Shown here piece after piece: positions 47,829-56,740 of a DNA stretch of 64,000 bases. Within the stretch, counting starts at the first letter, position 1, and each line of letters opens with the position of its first letter. Origin of the DNA: Iamia majanohamensis (GTDB lineage Bacteria > Actinomycetota > Acidimicrobiia > Acidimicrobiales > Iamiaceae); the NCBI RefSeq assembly GCF_028532485.1, contig NZ_CP116942.1, positions 3,162,001 to 3,226,000 of the forward strand, in the 5' to 3' direction. A program made the translations under genes and the position numbers. A model generated the notes under the pieces. That model had not been told where the DNA came from and made no database searches. It saw only the letters and a list, made by a program, of their open reading frames with translations.

Positions 47829-48908
47829 CTACGGGAGCTCCACGGAGGCGTCGTCGCCGAGCAGGAGGCGGGTGGCCCGCGGCGTCCGCCCCGTGCGCAG
47901 GACCTCGCTGTCGGGCCCGATGAGGGACTCGACCAGCCGGGGCACCCCACGGAGGTGGACCCGGTCGAGCAGCACCGAGTCCTCGACGGTGCTGGCCTCG
48001 ATCAGCACCCCCGGCCCCACCGCGACCGAGGGCCCGACGCGGGAGTCGACCACCCGGGCGCCGGGGCCGAGGATCACGGGACCCTGCACCCGGCTGCCCA
48101 CGACCTCGGCCCCGGGACCGACGACGACGCAGCCGTCGAGCCGCGACGCGGCGTCGACCGTGCCCTCGCAGCGCGGCGTGAGGGTGGCCAGCACCCGCCG
48201 GTTGGCCTCGAGCAGCGAGTCCTTCTTCCCGGTGTCCAGCCACCACCCGGACAGCACCTCGTGGGCCACGCCGCGCCCTCGGTCGATGAGCCACTGGAGG
48301 GCGTCGGCGACCTCGAGCTCGCCTCGCTCCGACGGCACGATCGCAGCGACCGCGTCGTGCACCGCCTCGGTGAAGAGGTAGGCACCGGTGACCGCGAGGT
48401 CCGACGGCGGGTCGGACGGCTTCTCCACGATCCGGACCACGTCACCTCCAGGACCGAGCTCGGCGACGCCGAAGCGCTGCGGGTCGTCGACCGGGCACAG
48501 GAGGATCCGCGCCGCGGGCCGGAGCCCCCGGGCCTCGTCCCGGGCGGCCCCCTGCACCAGGCCGGCGAGGCCGTGCTCGAGGAGGTTGTCGCCCAGGTAC
48601 ATCACGAAGTCGTCGTCGGCGAGGAACGGCGCGGCGACGCGGATGCAGTGGGCCAGCCCCAGGGGCTCGTCCTGGGGGAGGTAGGTCACGTCGACGCCCC
48701 AGCGCGACCCGTCACCCACCGCGGCCCGCACCTCGTCGGCCGTCTCCCCCACGATCACCCCGACGTCGGTGATCCCCGCCTCGGCCATGTGGGCGATGCC
48801 GTAGAAGAGGATGGGGGTGTTGGCCACGGGGACCAGCTGCTTGGCCCGCGTGTGGGTGATGGGACGCAGGCGCGTGCCCCGGCCGCCCGCGAGGAGGAGG
48901 CCCTTCAC
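47829..48908 (-). CDS. rmlA: Glucose-1-phosphate thymidylyltransferase, long form, 359 aa
   Basis: First step of dTDP-L-rhamnose synthesis. The nucleotidyltransferase motif is LLLAGGRGTRLRPITHTRAKQ; YLGDNLLEHGL and IVEKPSDPPSDLAVTGAYLF bind substrate and metal. After about residue 240 there is a left-handed beta-helix tail (repeats such as VVGPGAEVVGSRVQGPVILG), the long-form (StrD/TylA1-like) subtype. GTG 48908 has GGGAGGAC upstream. It leads the tightly spaced rmlACBD operon, and the LLM oxidoreductase gene ends 28 bases upstream in the same direction. Confidence 0.92.
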   Translation of the reverse strand: MKGLLLAGGRGTRLRPITHTRAKQLVPVANTPILFYGIAHMAEAGITDVGVIVGETADEVRAAVGDGSRWGVDVTYLPQDEPLGLAHCIRVAAPFLADDDFVMYLGDNLLEHGLAGLVQGAARDEARGLRPAARILLCPVDDPQRFGVAELGPGGDVVRIVEKPSDPPSDLAVTGAYLFTEAVHDAVAAIVPSERGELEVADALQWLIDRGRGVAHEVLSGWWLDTGKKDSLLEANRRVLATLTPRCEGTVDAASRLDGCVVVGPGAEVVGSRVQGPVILGPGARVVDSRVGPSVAVGPGVLIEASTVEDSVLLDRVHLRGVPRLVESLIGPDSEVLRTGRTPRATRLLLGDDASVELP

Positions 48909-48936
48909 CGTCCTCCCCCCTGCGGTCCGCGGGGCC

Positions 48937-49986
48937 TCAGACGGCCTCGCACCACTCCTTCACCTGGCTGACCACGGTGGCCTGGGTCTGGTCGCCGGTG
49001 GGGATCGGGATGATGTTGAGGTGGGTGACGCCGGCCTCGGCGAACGCCGCGACCTTCTCCTGCACGTAGCTCGCCGGGCCGCAGAGCGACGTGGCCTCGA
49101 GCAGGGCCTCGGGCACCTTGGCCGCGGCCTCGTCCTTCTTGCCGTCGAGGTAGAGGTCCTGGATCTCGGCCGCCTCGGCCTCGAAGCCGTAGCGGCAGAC
49201 GAGGTCGTTGTAGAAGTTCTTCCCCTTGGCGCCCATGCCACCGACGTAGAGGGCGATCATGGGACGGGCCATGTCGCGGAAGCCGGCCACGTCGTCGCCG
49301 ATGGCCACCATGCCCCCGGCGTTGACCATGAGCGGGTCGAGGTCGGCGGCGCGCTTCTCGGCGCCCCGGGCCAGGTCGTCGCCCCAGACGTCCTTGGCCT
49401 TCTCGGGGTGGAAGAACAGCGGCATCCAGCCGTCGGCCACCTCGGCGGTCATCTCGACGTTCTTGGGCCCGAGCGACGCGACCCAGATGGGGATCCGGGG
49501 CCGCTCGGGGTGGGCGATGATCTTGAGGGGCTTGCCCAGGCCGGTGCCCTGCCCCTCGGGGAGCGGGAGGTGGTAGAGCGGCCCGTCGTGGGTGAGGCGG
49601 TCCTCGCGGGCCCACACCTGGCGGCAGATGTCGATGATCTCCCGGGTGCGGCCGAGGGGCTTGTCGTAGGGAACGCCGTGCCAGCCCTCGATGACCTGGG
49701 GGCCGGAGGCGCCGAGGCCGAGGTGGCAGCGCCCGTCGGAGAGGGCATCGACGCCGGCCGCGGTCATGGCCAGCAGCGTGGGCGTGCGGGTGTAGATCGG
49801 CAGGATGCCCGAGGCGATCTGGACCGTCTCGGTGGTGGCGGCCAGGTAGCCCATGAGGCTGACCCCGTCGAAGCCGTAGGCCTCGGCGACCCACGCCAGG
49901 TCGAGCCCGGCCTTCTCGAGCTCGGCGACCTGCTGGGCCGACTCCTTGAAGCCCCCCGAGTAGCTGAGCTGCATGCTGACCTGCAT
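48937..49986 (-). CDS. LLM-class F420-dependent-type oxidoreductase, 349 aa
   Basis: A luciferase-like TIM barrel of the F420-dependent group common in actinobacteria: ELEKAGLDLAWVAEAYGFD, IASGILPIYTRTPTLLAMTA, GRCHLGLGASGPQVIEGWHG, REIIDICRQVW and IPIWVASLGPKNVEMTAEVADGW. The substrate is unknown. ATG 49986 has GGAGGA about eight bases upstream. It lies upstream of rmlA on the same strand, possibly in the same transcript, though no functional link is evident. Confidence 0.86.
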   Translation of the reverse strand: MQVSMQLSYSGGFKESAQQVAELEKAGLDLAWVAEAYGFDGVSLMGYLAATTETVQIASGILPIYTRTPTLLAMTAAGVDALSDGRCHLGLGASGPQVIEGWHGVPYDKPLGRTREIIDICRQVWAREDRLTHDGPLYHLPLPEGQGTGLGKPLKIIAHPERPRIPIWVASLGPKNVEMTAEVADGWMPLFFHPEKAKDVWGDDLARGAEKRAADLDPLMVNAGGMVAIGDDVAGFRDMARPMIALYVGGMGAKGKNFYNDLVCRYGFEAEAAEIQDLYLDGKKDEAAAKVPEALLEATSLCGPASYVQEKVAAFAEAGVTHLNIIPIPTGDQTQATVVSQVKEWCEAV

Positions 49987-50054
49987 CGGGCGGGTCCTCC
50001 TGGGTCGTCGCGGGAGGGCGACCCTACCGGGCCGGACCGGTGGGGGCCGGAGGG

Positions 50055-50432
50055 CTAGGCGCCCAGGCGCTCGCGGGCGGCCTTGCTCCGGTCGAGCAGC
50101 TTCTGGGGCACGAGGACCCCGGCGTGGGTGTAGCCACCGCCACCGCCGGCGTCGCCCCCGGCCTCCTCGGCCTCCTCGGCGCCCGCGGCCTCGGCGTCGT
50201 CCTCGTCGGGGTGCTCCTGGCGCCAGCGCCACTCGGCCGGGGTGGCCAGGTCCCTCCGGTTGACCGACCCCACGGCCACGCCGTTGGCGAAGCGGACCCA
50301 GTAGCGGATCCAGGACAGGCCCACCACCAGCGAGACCTTGCCCTCGGTGCCCTCGGGCACCTCCCGCAGGTCGCGGACGAGGACGACCTCGTCGCCCTTG
50401 CGCAGGACCTCGGGGGCGTCGGGCTTGGCCAC
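50055..50432 (-). CDS. Small SH3-like protein of unknown function, 125 aa
   Basis: Residues 8-65 look like a small beta-barrel (RKGDEVVLVRDLREVPEGTE, VGLSWIRYWVRFANGVAVG), in the style of DUF1918/SH3-like folds that begin with G-D-x-V. An acidic Ala/Gly-rich linker (80-100) leads to a short helix, VLVPQKLLDRSKAARERL. No membrane segment. GTG 50432 is preceded by TACCGT seven bases upstream. It precedes the LLM oxidoreductase by 68 bases and diverges from the MarR gene. Confidence 0.65.
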   Translation of the reverse strand: MAKPDAPEVLRKGDEVVLVRDLREVPEGTEGKVSLVVGLSWIRYWVRFANGVAVGSVNRRDLATPAEWRWRQEHPDEDDAEAAGAEEAEEAGGDAGGGGGYTHAGVLVPQKLLDRSKAARERLGA

Positions 50433-50490
50433 GGCGGCGACGGTAGCGGGAGACCGATGCCACGCCGAAACCGCGAGGGGAAGGCACGCG

Positions 50491-50511
50491 AGTTCGTTAG
50501 TTTGGTGAACT
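50491..50511. promoter_or_regulatory. Inverted repeat at the MarR gene start, possible auto-operator
   Basis: AGTTC at 50491-50495 and GAACT at 50507-50511 flank an unusually T-rich stretch containing TAGTTT (50499-50504), a -10-like hexamer nine bases before ATG 50513. A MarR dimer bound here would block the promoter. Confidence 0.45.
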
Positions 50512-50512
50512 G

Positions 50513-51001
50513 ATGACCTCGCACCCCACCTCCGTCGCCCTCGCCCCCGCCGACCGGGCCGAGGCGACCAGCCGCCTGCGCCTCGCCGTGGGCCGCCTGT
50601 CGCGGCGGATGCGCCAGGAGTCCTCCCTCGGCCACAGCCTCACCCAGATCGGCATCCTCGCCACCCTCGACCGGGCCGGGGCCACCACCCTCGGCGACCT
50701 GGCCGCCATCGAGCGGGTCTCGCCCCCCACCATCACCAAGGCCGTCGGCACCCTGGTCGGCGAGGGCCTGGTCGAGAAGGTGGCCGACCCCGACGACCGC
50801 CGGGTGGTCCGGGCCACGCTCACCGAGGCCGGGCGACGCGACCTCGACGCCATGCGCAGCAAGCGCGACGCCTGGCTGGCCACCCGGCTGGCCGCCCTCG
50901 ACGACGACGACCTGGCCCGGCTGGTGGACCTGGTGCCGGTGCTCGAGGCCCTCACCGCGGAGGAGCCCCACCCCGACGACCCGACAGACCCCCCCTCGTG
51001 A
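50513..51001 (+). CDS. MarR-family transcriptional regulator, 162 aa
   Basis: A winged helix-turn-helix MarR protein: RLRLAVGRLSRRMRQES (dimer helix), LGDLAAIERVSPPTITKAVGTLVGEGLVEKV (recognition helix) and the wing DPDDRRVVRATLTEAGR. ATG 50513 starts two bases after a small inverted repeat. Its stop overlaps the MFS exporter start (GTGA). Such MarR-MFS pairs usually control efflux of a toxic compound that the regulator senses. Confidence 0.88.
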   Translation: MTSHPTSVALAPADRAEATSRLRLAVGRLSRRMRQESSLGHSLTQIGILATLDRAGATTLGDLAAIERVSPPTITKAVGTLVGEGLVEKVADPDDRRVVRATLTEAGRRDLDAMRSKRDAWLATRLAALDDDDLARLVDLVPVLEALTAEEPHPDDPTDPPS

Positions 51002-52290
51002 CCGAGACCGCCGCCACCGCAGACCCCCGCCCGGGCAGCACCTTCCGCTCGCTGCGGGTGCGGAACTTCCGCCTCTTCTTCGCCGGCCAGCTGGTCTCCC
51101 AGACCGGCACCTGGCTCACGATGGTCGCCCAGACCCTCCTCGTGCTGAAGCTGACCCGCTCCGGCGTGGCCATCGGCCTCCTGACCGCGTGCCAGTTCCT
51201 CCCCCTGCTGCTCATGGGCGCGTGGGCGGGGAGCGTGGCCGACCGCGTCGACAAGCGGCGCCTGCTGCTCTGGACCCAGGCCGCGGCCATGGGCCAGTCC
51301 CTGGCCCTCGCCGCGGTGGTCTTCACCGGCCACGCCACCGTGCCGGCCATCTACGCCCTGGCCCTGGTCCAAGGCGTGCTCACCGCCCTCGACAACCCCG
51401 CCCGCCGGGCCTTCGTGGTCGAGATGGTGCCCCAGGAGATGGTGGCCAACGCCGTCAGCCTCAACAGCGCGGTCATGACCGGCTCCCGCGTCCTCGGGCC
51501 CGCCGCCGCCGGCGCCCTCGTCGTCACCGTCGGGTTCGGCTGGACCTTCCTCATCGACGGCCTGAGCTACCTCGCCGTGCTCTACGGGCTGTGGGCCATG
51601 CGGGCCTCGGAGCTGCGGGCCGCCACCCCCGGCGCCCGGGGCCCCGGCAAGGTGCGGGAGGGCCTGCGCTACGTGCGCGGCGAGCGCGGCCTCCTGGTGC
51701 CGCTGGTGATGACGGCGGTGATCGGCACCTTCGCCATCAACTTCCAGGTCACCATCCCGCTCCTGGTCACCGGACCCCTCCAGGGCGGTGACAGCACCTT
51801 CACCGTCCTGTTCTCGGTGCTCAGCCTGGGCTCGCTCGTCGGCGCCCTGTGGACCGCCCGGCGCACGGAGGTCACCAACCGCCAGCTGGTCGTCGCGGCC
51901 GCCGCCTTCGGCGTCGCCATGCTCGGGCTGGCGGCGGTGCCCGGGCTGGTCGCCGCCTTCCCGGTCGCGGTGCTGCTGGGCGTGGCGTCCATCGCCTTCA
52001 TGACGTCGTCGACGTCCATCGTGCAGCTGCGGGCCGCACCGGAGCTGCGCGGCCGGGTCCTCGCCCTCCAGGCCATGGTCTTCCTCGGCAGCACCCCGAT
52101 CGGCGGCCCGATCGTGGGCTGGGTGTCCGACGTCCTCGGCCCCCGGGCCGGCATCGCCCTCGGCGGCCTGGCCTGCCTGGGGGCCGCGGCCTGGGCCGCC
52201 CACGCCTTCCGCCGACCCGACGCAGGGGTCGAGCTGGACACGCCCGAGGGCCGGGTCGCCGAGGGTCGGGCCGTCACCCTGGCCGACTGA
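50998..52290 (+). CDS. MFS exporter (EntS-like / MFS_3 family), 430 aa
   Basis: A major facilitator with about 12 membrane helices. FRLFFAGQLVSQTGTWLTMVA at the first helix and GSVADRVDKRRLLLWTQ at the loop between helices 2 and 3 are family hallmarks; DNPARRAFVVEMVPQEMVANAVSL is typical of the EntS-like group. It likely pumps out a drug or siderophore-like compound using the proton gradient. Start GTG 50998 is coupled to the MarR gene. Confidence 0.87.
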   Translation: MTETAATADPRPGSTFRSLRVRNFRLFFAGQLVSQTGTWLTMVAQTLLVLKLTRSGVAIGLLTACQFLPLLLMGAWAGSVADRVDKRRLLLWTQAAAMGQSLALAAVVFTGHATVPAIYALALVQGVLTALDNPARRAFVVEMVPQEMVANAVSLNSAVMTGSRVLGPAAAGALVVTVGFGWTFLIDGLSYLAVLYGLWAMRASELRAATPGARGPGKVREGLRYVRGERGLLVPLVMTAVIGTFAINFQVTIPLLVTGPLQGGDSTFTVLFSVLSLGSLVGALWTARRTEVTNRQLVVAAAAFGVAMLGLAAVPGLVAAFPVAVLLGVASIAFMTSSTSIVQLRAAPELRGRVLALQAMVFLGSTPIGGPIVGWVSDVLGPRAGIALGGLACLGAAAWAAHAFRRPDAGVELDTPEGRVAEGRAVTLAD

Positions 52291-52312
52291 CCCCGGGTAG
52301 GGTGCCCGACTC

Positions 52313-53194
52313 GTGGTGCTCGACCCCGCCGCCCGAGCCGGAGCCGACCGGGCCGCGGGACCGGGACCACCGGGGAGGCTGCCCGACTTCGTCGTGATCG
52401 GCGCCATGAAGGCGGCGACCACCTCGTTGTTCACCTGGCTCGCCCAGCACCCCGGCACGACCCTGCCGCCCGGGAAGGAGCCCACCTTCTTCTCCGACGA
52501 TCGCCGGTGGGCCCGCGGCGTCGACTGGTACCGGTGCCTCTTCCCCGAGGGCCCGGGGATCACCGGCGAGGCCTCGCCCGCCTACACCTGGCCCGATCGG
52601 AGCGCCGTCGCCGCGGCGCGCCTCGAGGCCACCGCCCCCGACGCCCGCCTGGTGTTCGTGGCGCGGGAGCCGGGCGCACGGGCCCGCTCCCACTACCTGC
52701 ACCGGGTGCGCCGGGGCGTCGAGCGTCAGCCCTTCGCGGCGGCGATCGCCCGGAGCGGCAACCCCTACGTCACGACCAGCTGCTACTGGACGTGCCTCCA
52801 GCCGTGGCTGACGGGCCCGACGGCGGACCGCCTGCTGGTGGTGCGCTTCGAGGACCTGACCGGCCCGGACGAGACCACGTGGAGGGAGGTGCTGGGCCAC
52901 CTCGGCCTGGCCGACGCGCCCCGGCCCGCGCTGGTGGCCAACGAGAGCCGGCGCCTGCCTCGCGACACGGTCCTGATGCGCGCCGCCCGCAACCAGGCCT
53001 GGCTGCGCCACCTCGACCGGGGCCCGGCCTGGGCGCGGCGCGTCGGGCGGGGCCTCTTCGTCCGGGAGGTGCGGCCCGACGACCCCCTCGTCACCTCGAC
53101 CGGCGCGGAGGTCCCCCGTGACGTCCGCGAGCGATGGCGGGAGGAGTCGGGCCGGCTGGCCGAGGCCCTCGGGCGGTCAGCCCTCTGGGACTGA
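52313..53194 (+). CDS. Sulfotransferase, 293 aa
   Basis: A PAPS-dependent sulfotransferase fold. The 5'-phosphosulfate loop is VIGAMKAATTSLFTWL near residues 27-42, and the 3'-phosphate motif is LVFVAREPGARARSHYLH. KEPTFFSDD and GEASPAYTW match heparan-type and bacterial carbohydrate sulfotransferases. It may sulfate a surface glycan, fitting the gene cluster to the right. GTG 52313 follows a TAGGGT nine bases upstream. Its last 18 bases overlap the end of the acyl-CoA dehydrogenase gene on the other strand. Confidence 0.85.
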   Translation: MVLDPAARAGADRAAGPGPPGRLPDFVVIGAMKAATTSLFTWLAQHPGTTLPPGKEPTFFSDDRRWARGVDWYRCLFPEGPGITGEASPAYTWPDRSAVAAARLEATAPDARLVFVAREPGARARSHYLHRVRRGVERQPFAAAIARSGNPYVTTSCYWTCLQPWLTGPTADRLLVVRFEDLTGPDETTWREVLGHLGLADAPRPALVANESRRLPRDTVLMRAARNQAWLRHLDRGPAWARRVGRGLFVREVRPDDPLVTSTGAEVPRDVRERWREESGRLAEALGRSALWD

Positions 53195-54307
53195 GGGCGC
53201 CGGAGGGAGCCCCAGCACCCGCTCACCGAGGATGTCGCGCTGGACCTCACCGGTCCCGCCACCGATCGTGAGCGCCGGGGCGAAGAGGTAGCCGAAGGGC
53301 CACGTCGGGTCGGTGGAGCCGAGGGGCCCGGCGTCGGCCAGCATCCCCGCCGGCCCGGCCAGGTCCTTGGCCAGGGCCATGACCCGCTGGCCGTGCTCGT
53401 CGGCCAGCACCTTGCGGACCGACGCCTCGGGACCCGGCGCCTCGCCCCGGATGGCGGCGGTGACGGTGCGGAGGCGGATGAGACGCAAGATCTGGGCCTC
53501 GACCCACAGCGACGCCAGCCGCTGGCGGAGGAGCGGGTCGTCCTCGCCGCCGGCGTCGCGCACGACGTCGAGCAGGTCGTCGGCCTCGGGCCCCATCCCC
53601 CACAGCGCGCCCCCCGCCGAGAGCGAGACCCGTTCGTTCCCCAGCGTCACCTTGGCCAGGGCCCACCCGTGGTCGACCTCGCCCACGAGGTGGTCGGCGG
53701 GCAGGCGGACGCCGTCGAGGAAGACCTCGTTGAACAGGGCGGCGCCGGTCATCTCCACCAGGGGCCGGACCTCGACCCCGCGCGCGTCCATGGGGCAGAC
53801 GAAGTAGGAGATGCCCTTCTGCTTGGGCACCTGGGTGTCGGTGCGGGCGATGAGGATGCCCCAGCGGGAGCGTTGGGCCAGCGAGGTCCACACCTTCTGG
53901 CCCTCGACGACCCACTCGTCGCCGTCGCGGGTGGCCCGGGTGGTGAGCGAGGCCAGGTCGCTGCCGGCCCCCGGCTCGCTGAAGAGCTGGCACCAGGTGT
54001 CCTCGCCGGAGAGGATCCCGGGCAGCCAGCGCGCCTTCTGCTCCTCGGTGCCGGCGTGGAGCAGGGTCGGGCCGGCCCAGCCGATGCCGATGGGGTTGGA
54101 CGGCCGGGACACGCCGGCCCGGCGCAGCTCCTCGTCGATGACGATCTGGTGGATGGGGTCGGCGTCGAGGCCGTAGGGCCGGGGCCAGTGGGGGGCGACG
54201 TAGCCCGCCTCGGCCAGCTGCGAGCCGGACGGCGCCGGGTGGGCCTCGAGCCAGGAGCGCACCTCGGCCCGTCGGGGGTCGTCGTGGCCGGGCAGGTCGA
54301 AGTCCAC
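53177..54307 (-). CDS. Acyl-CoA dehydrogenase family protein, 376 aa
   Basis: An FAD-dependent acyl-CoA dehydrogenase-fold enzyme. LFSEPGAGSDLASLTT and GDEWVVEGQKVWTS bind FAD and substrate; GGTGEVQRDILGERVLGLP ends the protein, as in actinobacterial FadE enzymes. The catalytic Glu cannot be placed with confidence by eye. GTG 54307 follows a TAGGTT seven bases upstream. The gene is divergent from the CelD-type gene and overlaps the sulfotransferase gene tail to tail. Confidence 0.86.
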   Translation of the reverse strand: MDFDLPGHDDPRRAEVRSWLEAHPAPSGSQLAEAGYVAPHWPRPYGLDADPIHQIVIDEELRRAGVSRPSNPIGIGWAGPTLLHAGTEEQKARWLPGILSGEDTWCQLFSEPGAGSDLASLTTRATRDGDEWVVEGQKVWTSLAQRSRWGILIARTDTQVPKQKGISYFVCPMDARGVEVRPLVEMTGAALFNEVFLDGVRLPADHLVGEVDHGWALAKVTLGNERVSLSAGGALWGMGPEADDLLDVVRDAGGEDDPLLRQRLASLWVEAQILRLIRLRTVTAAIRGEAPGPEASVRKVLADEHGQRVMALAKDLAGPAGMLADAGPLGSTDPTWPFGYLFAPALTIGGGTGEVQRDILGERVLGLPPAPSVPEG

Positions 54308-54371
54308 CGCGGGGAACCTACCCGTCGACCGTCGACCACCCCGCCCGAGGACGTGACGTAGTCTGCCAACG

Positions 54372-54470
54372 ATGCAGCGGTTCGGGACCGGGAGGGCCGG
54401 TGGGGCCCGCCCCCGGTCGAGGGCGGCGGCGCGGGCCTGCGCCGGGCCGTCGCGCCGCCCCACCCCGTGA
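54372..54470 (+). CDS. Possible 32-codon Arg-rich leader ORF coupled to the CelD-type gene
   Basis: ATG 54372 lies seven bases after TAGTCT (54359-54364). The frame encodes MQRFGTGRAGGARPRSRAAA and 12 more residues, ending at a TGA that overlaps the GTG of the next gene in the form GTGA. The downstream GTG has no Shine-Dalgarno, so translation by coupling is plausible. Confidence 0.4.
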   Translation: MQRFGTGRAGGARPRSRAAARACAGPSRRPTP

Positions 54471-55582
54471 CCACGGTCGAGGTCCTCGACGACCCCGCCC
54501 AGCTGGTCCGCCTGCGCGCCGCGTGGGACCGCCTGTGGCACGAGGTCCCGGCCGCCCACCCGTTCCTGCACTGGGCCTGGGCCGCCACGTGGTGGGACCA
54601 CTTCGGGGCCGTCGCCCGACCCGCGGTGGCGACCCGGCTCCGGGTCCTGGTGGTGCGCGACGGCGACGAGGTCCTCGCCATCTGTCCGTGGTGCGAGGTG
54701 ACGACGCGCCCGCGCGGACCGATGAGCGTGCGGACCCTCGTCGGGCTGGGCCAGGAGGACGCCGACCTCGGCGGCGTGCTGATCGGACCCGGTCGGAGCG
54801 AGGTGGCCGCCCTGGTCGCCGAGGTGGTGGCCGACGAGCTGCGGGCCCAGCCGACGGTCCTGAACCTGACGCGGGTCCGCGACGACGACCCACTGCTCCA
54901 GGCCTTCCAGGCCGTCGGGGGGCCCGGGCTGGTGCTGCAGCGGGAGAGCACGGACCCCTTCCCCGTCCTCGACCTGCCCGACGAGGGCTCGTCGGAGGTC
55001 GTCGCCCTGCTCCTCAAGCGCAACGACGTGCGGAGGCGGTGGCGCCGGTTGGGCGAGACCGGCGACCTCCGGTTCGTGCCCCGCCAGGAGGGACCCGTGG
55101 ACGTCGCCCTCGACGAGTTCCTGCGCCTCCACGACCTCCGGTGGTCGGTGCGCGACGACGAGCCCAACGGCATCTTCGCCACCCGCCGGGGGCGGGCGTT
55201 CGTCCGTGAGGTCTCGGACCGGCTCGACGAGGCGCGCATGCTCGAGCTCTCCTTCGTGCTCCACCGCGGCCGGCCCGTGGCCGCTCGCTACGGCCTGCGC
55301 CGGGGGTCTCGCTACTTCGGGCTCAAGTCCGGGTGGGACCCGCGCCTGGCCCGCTACGGACCCGGGCACATGGTGCTGGGGAAGGTGGTCGAGCACGATG
55401 CGGCCGAGGGGGTGCGCTCCTTCGAGCTGATGCGCGGGTCGGGGTCCCACAAGACCTCGTGGGCGACGTCGGTGCAGCCCGTCGGCTACTGGACCGTCTC
55501 GGCGGGAGGGCGCACGGATGCCGCGGTGCGCACCGCCTTCCGCGCCCAACGGGCCCTCCGGCACCGCCTGCGCCACCGGTGA
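54467..55582 (+). CDS. CelD/BcsL-type GNAT acetyltransferase, 371 aa
   Basis: A double-GNAT protein of the CelD/BioF2 type: VLDDPAQLVRLRAAWDRLW and HPFLHWAWAATWWDHFG in the N-terminal half; ALLLKRNDVRRRWRRLGE, DLRWSVRDDEPNGIF and LSFVLHRGRPVAARYGLRRG in the C-terminal half, with GPGHMVLGKVVEHDAAEGV forming the acyl-CoA site. These enzymes acylate polysaccharides or their precursors. No signal peptide, so cytoplasmic. The start GTG 54467 overlaps the stop of a short leader ORF. It converges on the GT4 gene with 12 bases between them. Confidence 0.84.
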   Translation: MTTVEVLDDPAQLVRLRAAWDRLWHEVPAAHPFLHWAWAATWWDHFGAVARPAVATRLRVLVVRDGDEVLAICPWCEVTTRPRGPMSVRTLVGLGQEDADLGGVLIGPGRSEVAALVAEVVADELRAQPTVLNLTRVRDDDPLLQAFQAVGGPGLVLQRESTDPFPVLDLPDEGSSEVVALLLKRNDVRRRWRRLGETGDLRFVPRQEGPVDVALDEFLRLHDLRWSVRDDEPNGIFATRRGRAFVREVSDRLDEARMLELSFVLHRGRPVAARYGLRRGSRYFGLKSGWDPRLARYGPGHMVLGKVVEHDAAEGVRSFELMRGSGSHKTSWATSVQPVGYWTVSAGGRTDAAVRTAFRAQRALRHRLRHR

Positions 55583-55594
55583 GGGCGGGACCGG

Positions 55595-56740
55595 TCACCC
55601 GCGAGCCGCGAGCTCCTGGTACAGCGTGACCGTCAGGTCGGCGACGGCGGCCAGCTCGTAGCGGTCGAGGAACACGGTGCGGGCACGAGCGGCGAGCCCG
55701 GCCCGGCGTCCGGGGTCGGCGAGGAGGGCGACCAGGGCGTCGCCCAGGGCCTCGGCGTCCCCGCGGGGCACGACGACGCCCAGGTCGCCTCCCTCCAGCA
55801 GCTCGATGAGGGCGGGGGCGTCGCTGGCGACGACCGGGGTCTCCAGGGCCATGGCCTCGATGACCGCGCAGCCGAGCCCCTCGTAGAGCGAGGGGAAGGC
55901 GAAGAGGTCCGCTGCAGCCACCAGGTCCACCGCGTCGTCGCGGTGGCCCAGCATCCGCACCGAGGCGTCGAGCGTGCGGGCCTCGTCGCGGAGCCGCGCC
56001 GAGGCCGCGCCCTCCCGGCCGACGAGCAGGAGCGTGGCCCGAGGGTGGGCGGCGAGGACACGGGGCCAGGCCCGGAGCAGGACGTCCTGGCCCTTCTGGA
56101 GGTCCTGACGGGCGACGTTCACCACCAACGGCTCCTCGTCGGCCACGCCCAGCGCCTGTCGCACCGACGTCCGGCGGGTCGCCCCGGCCCGACCCAGGTC
56201 GCTCGCCGACCGGCCCCGCGGGATGAGGGTGGTCCGGGCCCGATCCACCCCCAGGACCCCCACCGCCTCGGCGCGCACGGCCTCGGAGAGCACGTGGAGG
56301 TGGTCGACCAGGTGGCGGGCCGTCAGGCCGTCGATGACCCGCCAGGCCCGCACGCGGGTCGGGGACAGGCCCGCCAGGCGGACCCTCACCGGGTCGTAGG
56401 TCGTGTTGACGAGGCTGTTGAGCAGGGGGACGCCGAGGCCCGGGCACGCGAACCGGGCGGTCAGGCAGGCCGGTAGCAGGGTGGCGTGGACGAGGTCGGG
56501 ACGCCGCTCCCGCACGATCCGCCGGAGGGCACGGACCTGGCGCGGACCGGGGCGACCGGGGAGCACCGTCACCTCGACGCCGGCAGCCGTCAGGGCCGCC
56601 TGGAGCCCACCCTCGCGGGGCCGGAGGCAGACGACCGACGACTCGACGCCTCGCTCCCGCAGCTCCGGCAGGAGGGTTGCGAGCGAGTGCTCCGCGCCCC
56701 CCCCGACACCGAGGGCGTCGATCACGTGGACGACCTTCAC
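55595..56740 (-). CDS. GT4-family glycosyltransferase, 381 aa
   Basis: A GT-B-fold glycosyltransferase: VVHVIDALGVGGGAEHSLATL, RRPDLVHATLLPACL, VVNVARQDLQKGQDVLLRAW and the E-x7-E motif in PSLYEGLGCAVIEAMALETPVV. Substrates are unknown. ATG 56740 overlaps the stop of the GNAT/ATP-grasp gene (ATGA). It is the last gene of a five-gene minus-strand operon starting at 62685. Confidence 0.88.
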   Translation of the reverse strand: MKVVHVIDALGVGGGAEHSLATLLPELRERGVESSVVCLRPREGGLQAALTAAGVEVTVLPGRPGPRQVRALRRIVRERRPDLVHATLLPACLTARFACPGLGVPLLNSLVNTTYDPVRVRLAGLSPTRVRAWRVIDGLTARHLVDHLHVLSEAVRAEAVGVLGVDRARTTLIPRGRSASDLGRAGATRRTSVRQALGVADEEPLVVNVARQDLQKGQDVLLRAWPRVLAAHPRATLLLVGREGAASARLRDEARTLDASVRMLGHRDDAVDLVAAADLFAFPSLYEGLGCAVIEAMALETPVVASDAPALIELLEGGDLGVVVPRGDAEALGDALVALLADPGRRAGLAARARTVFLDRYELAAVADLTVTLYQELAARG

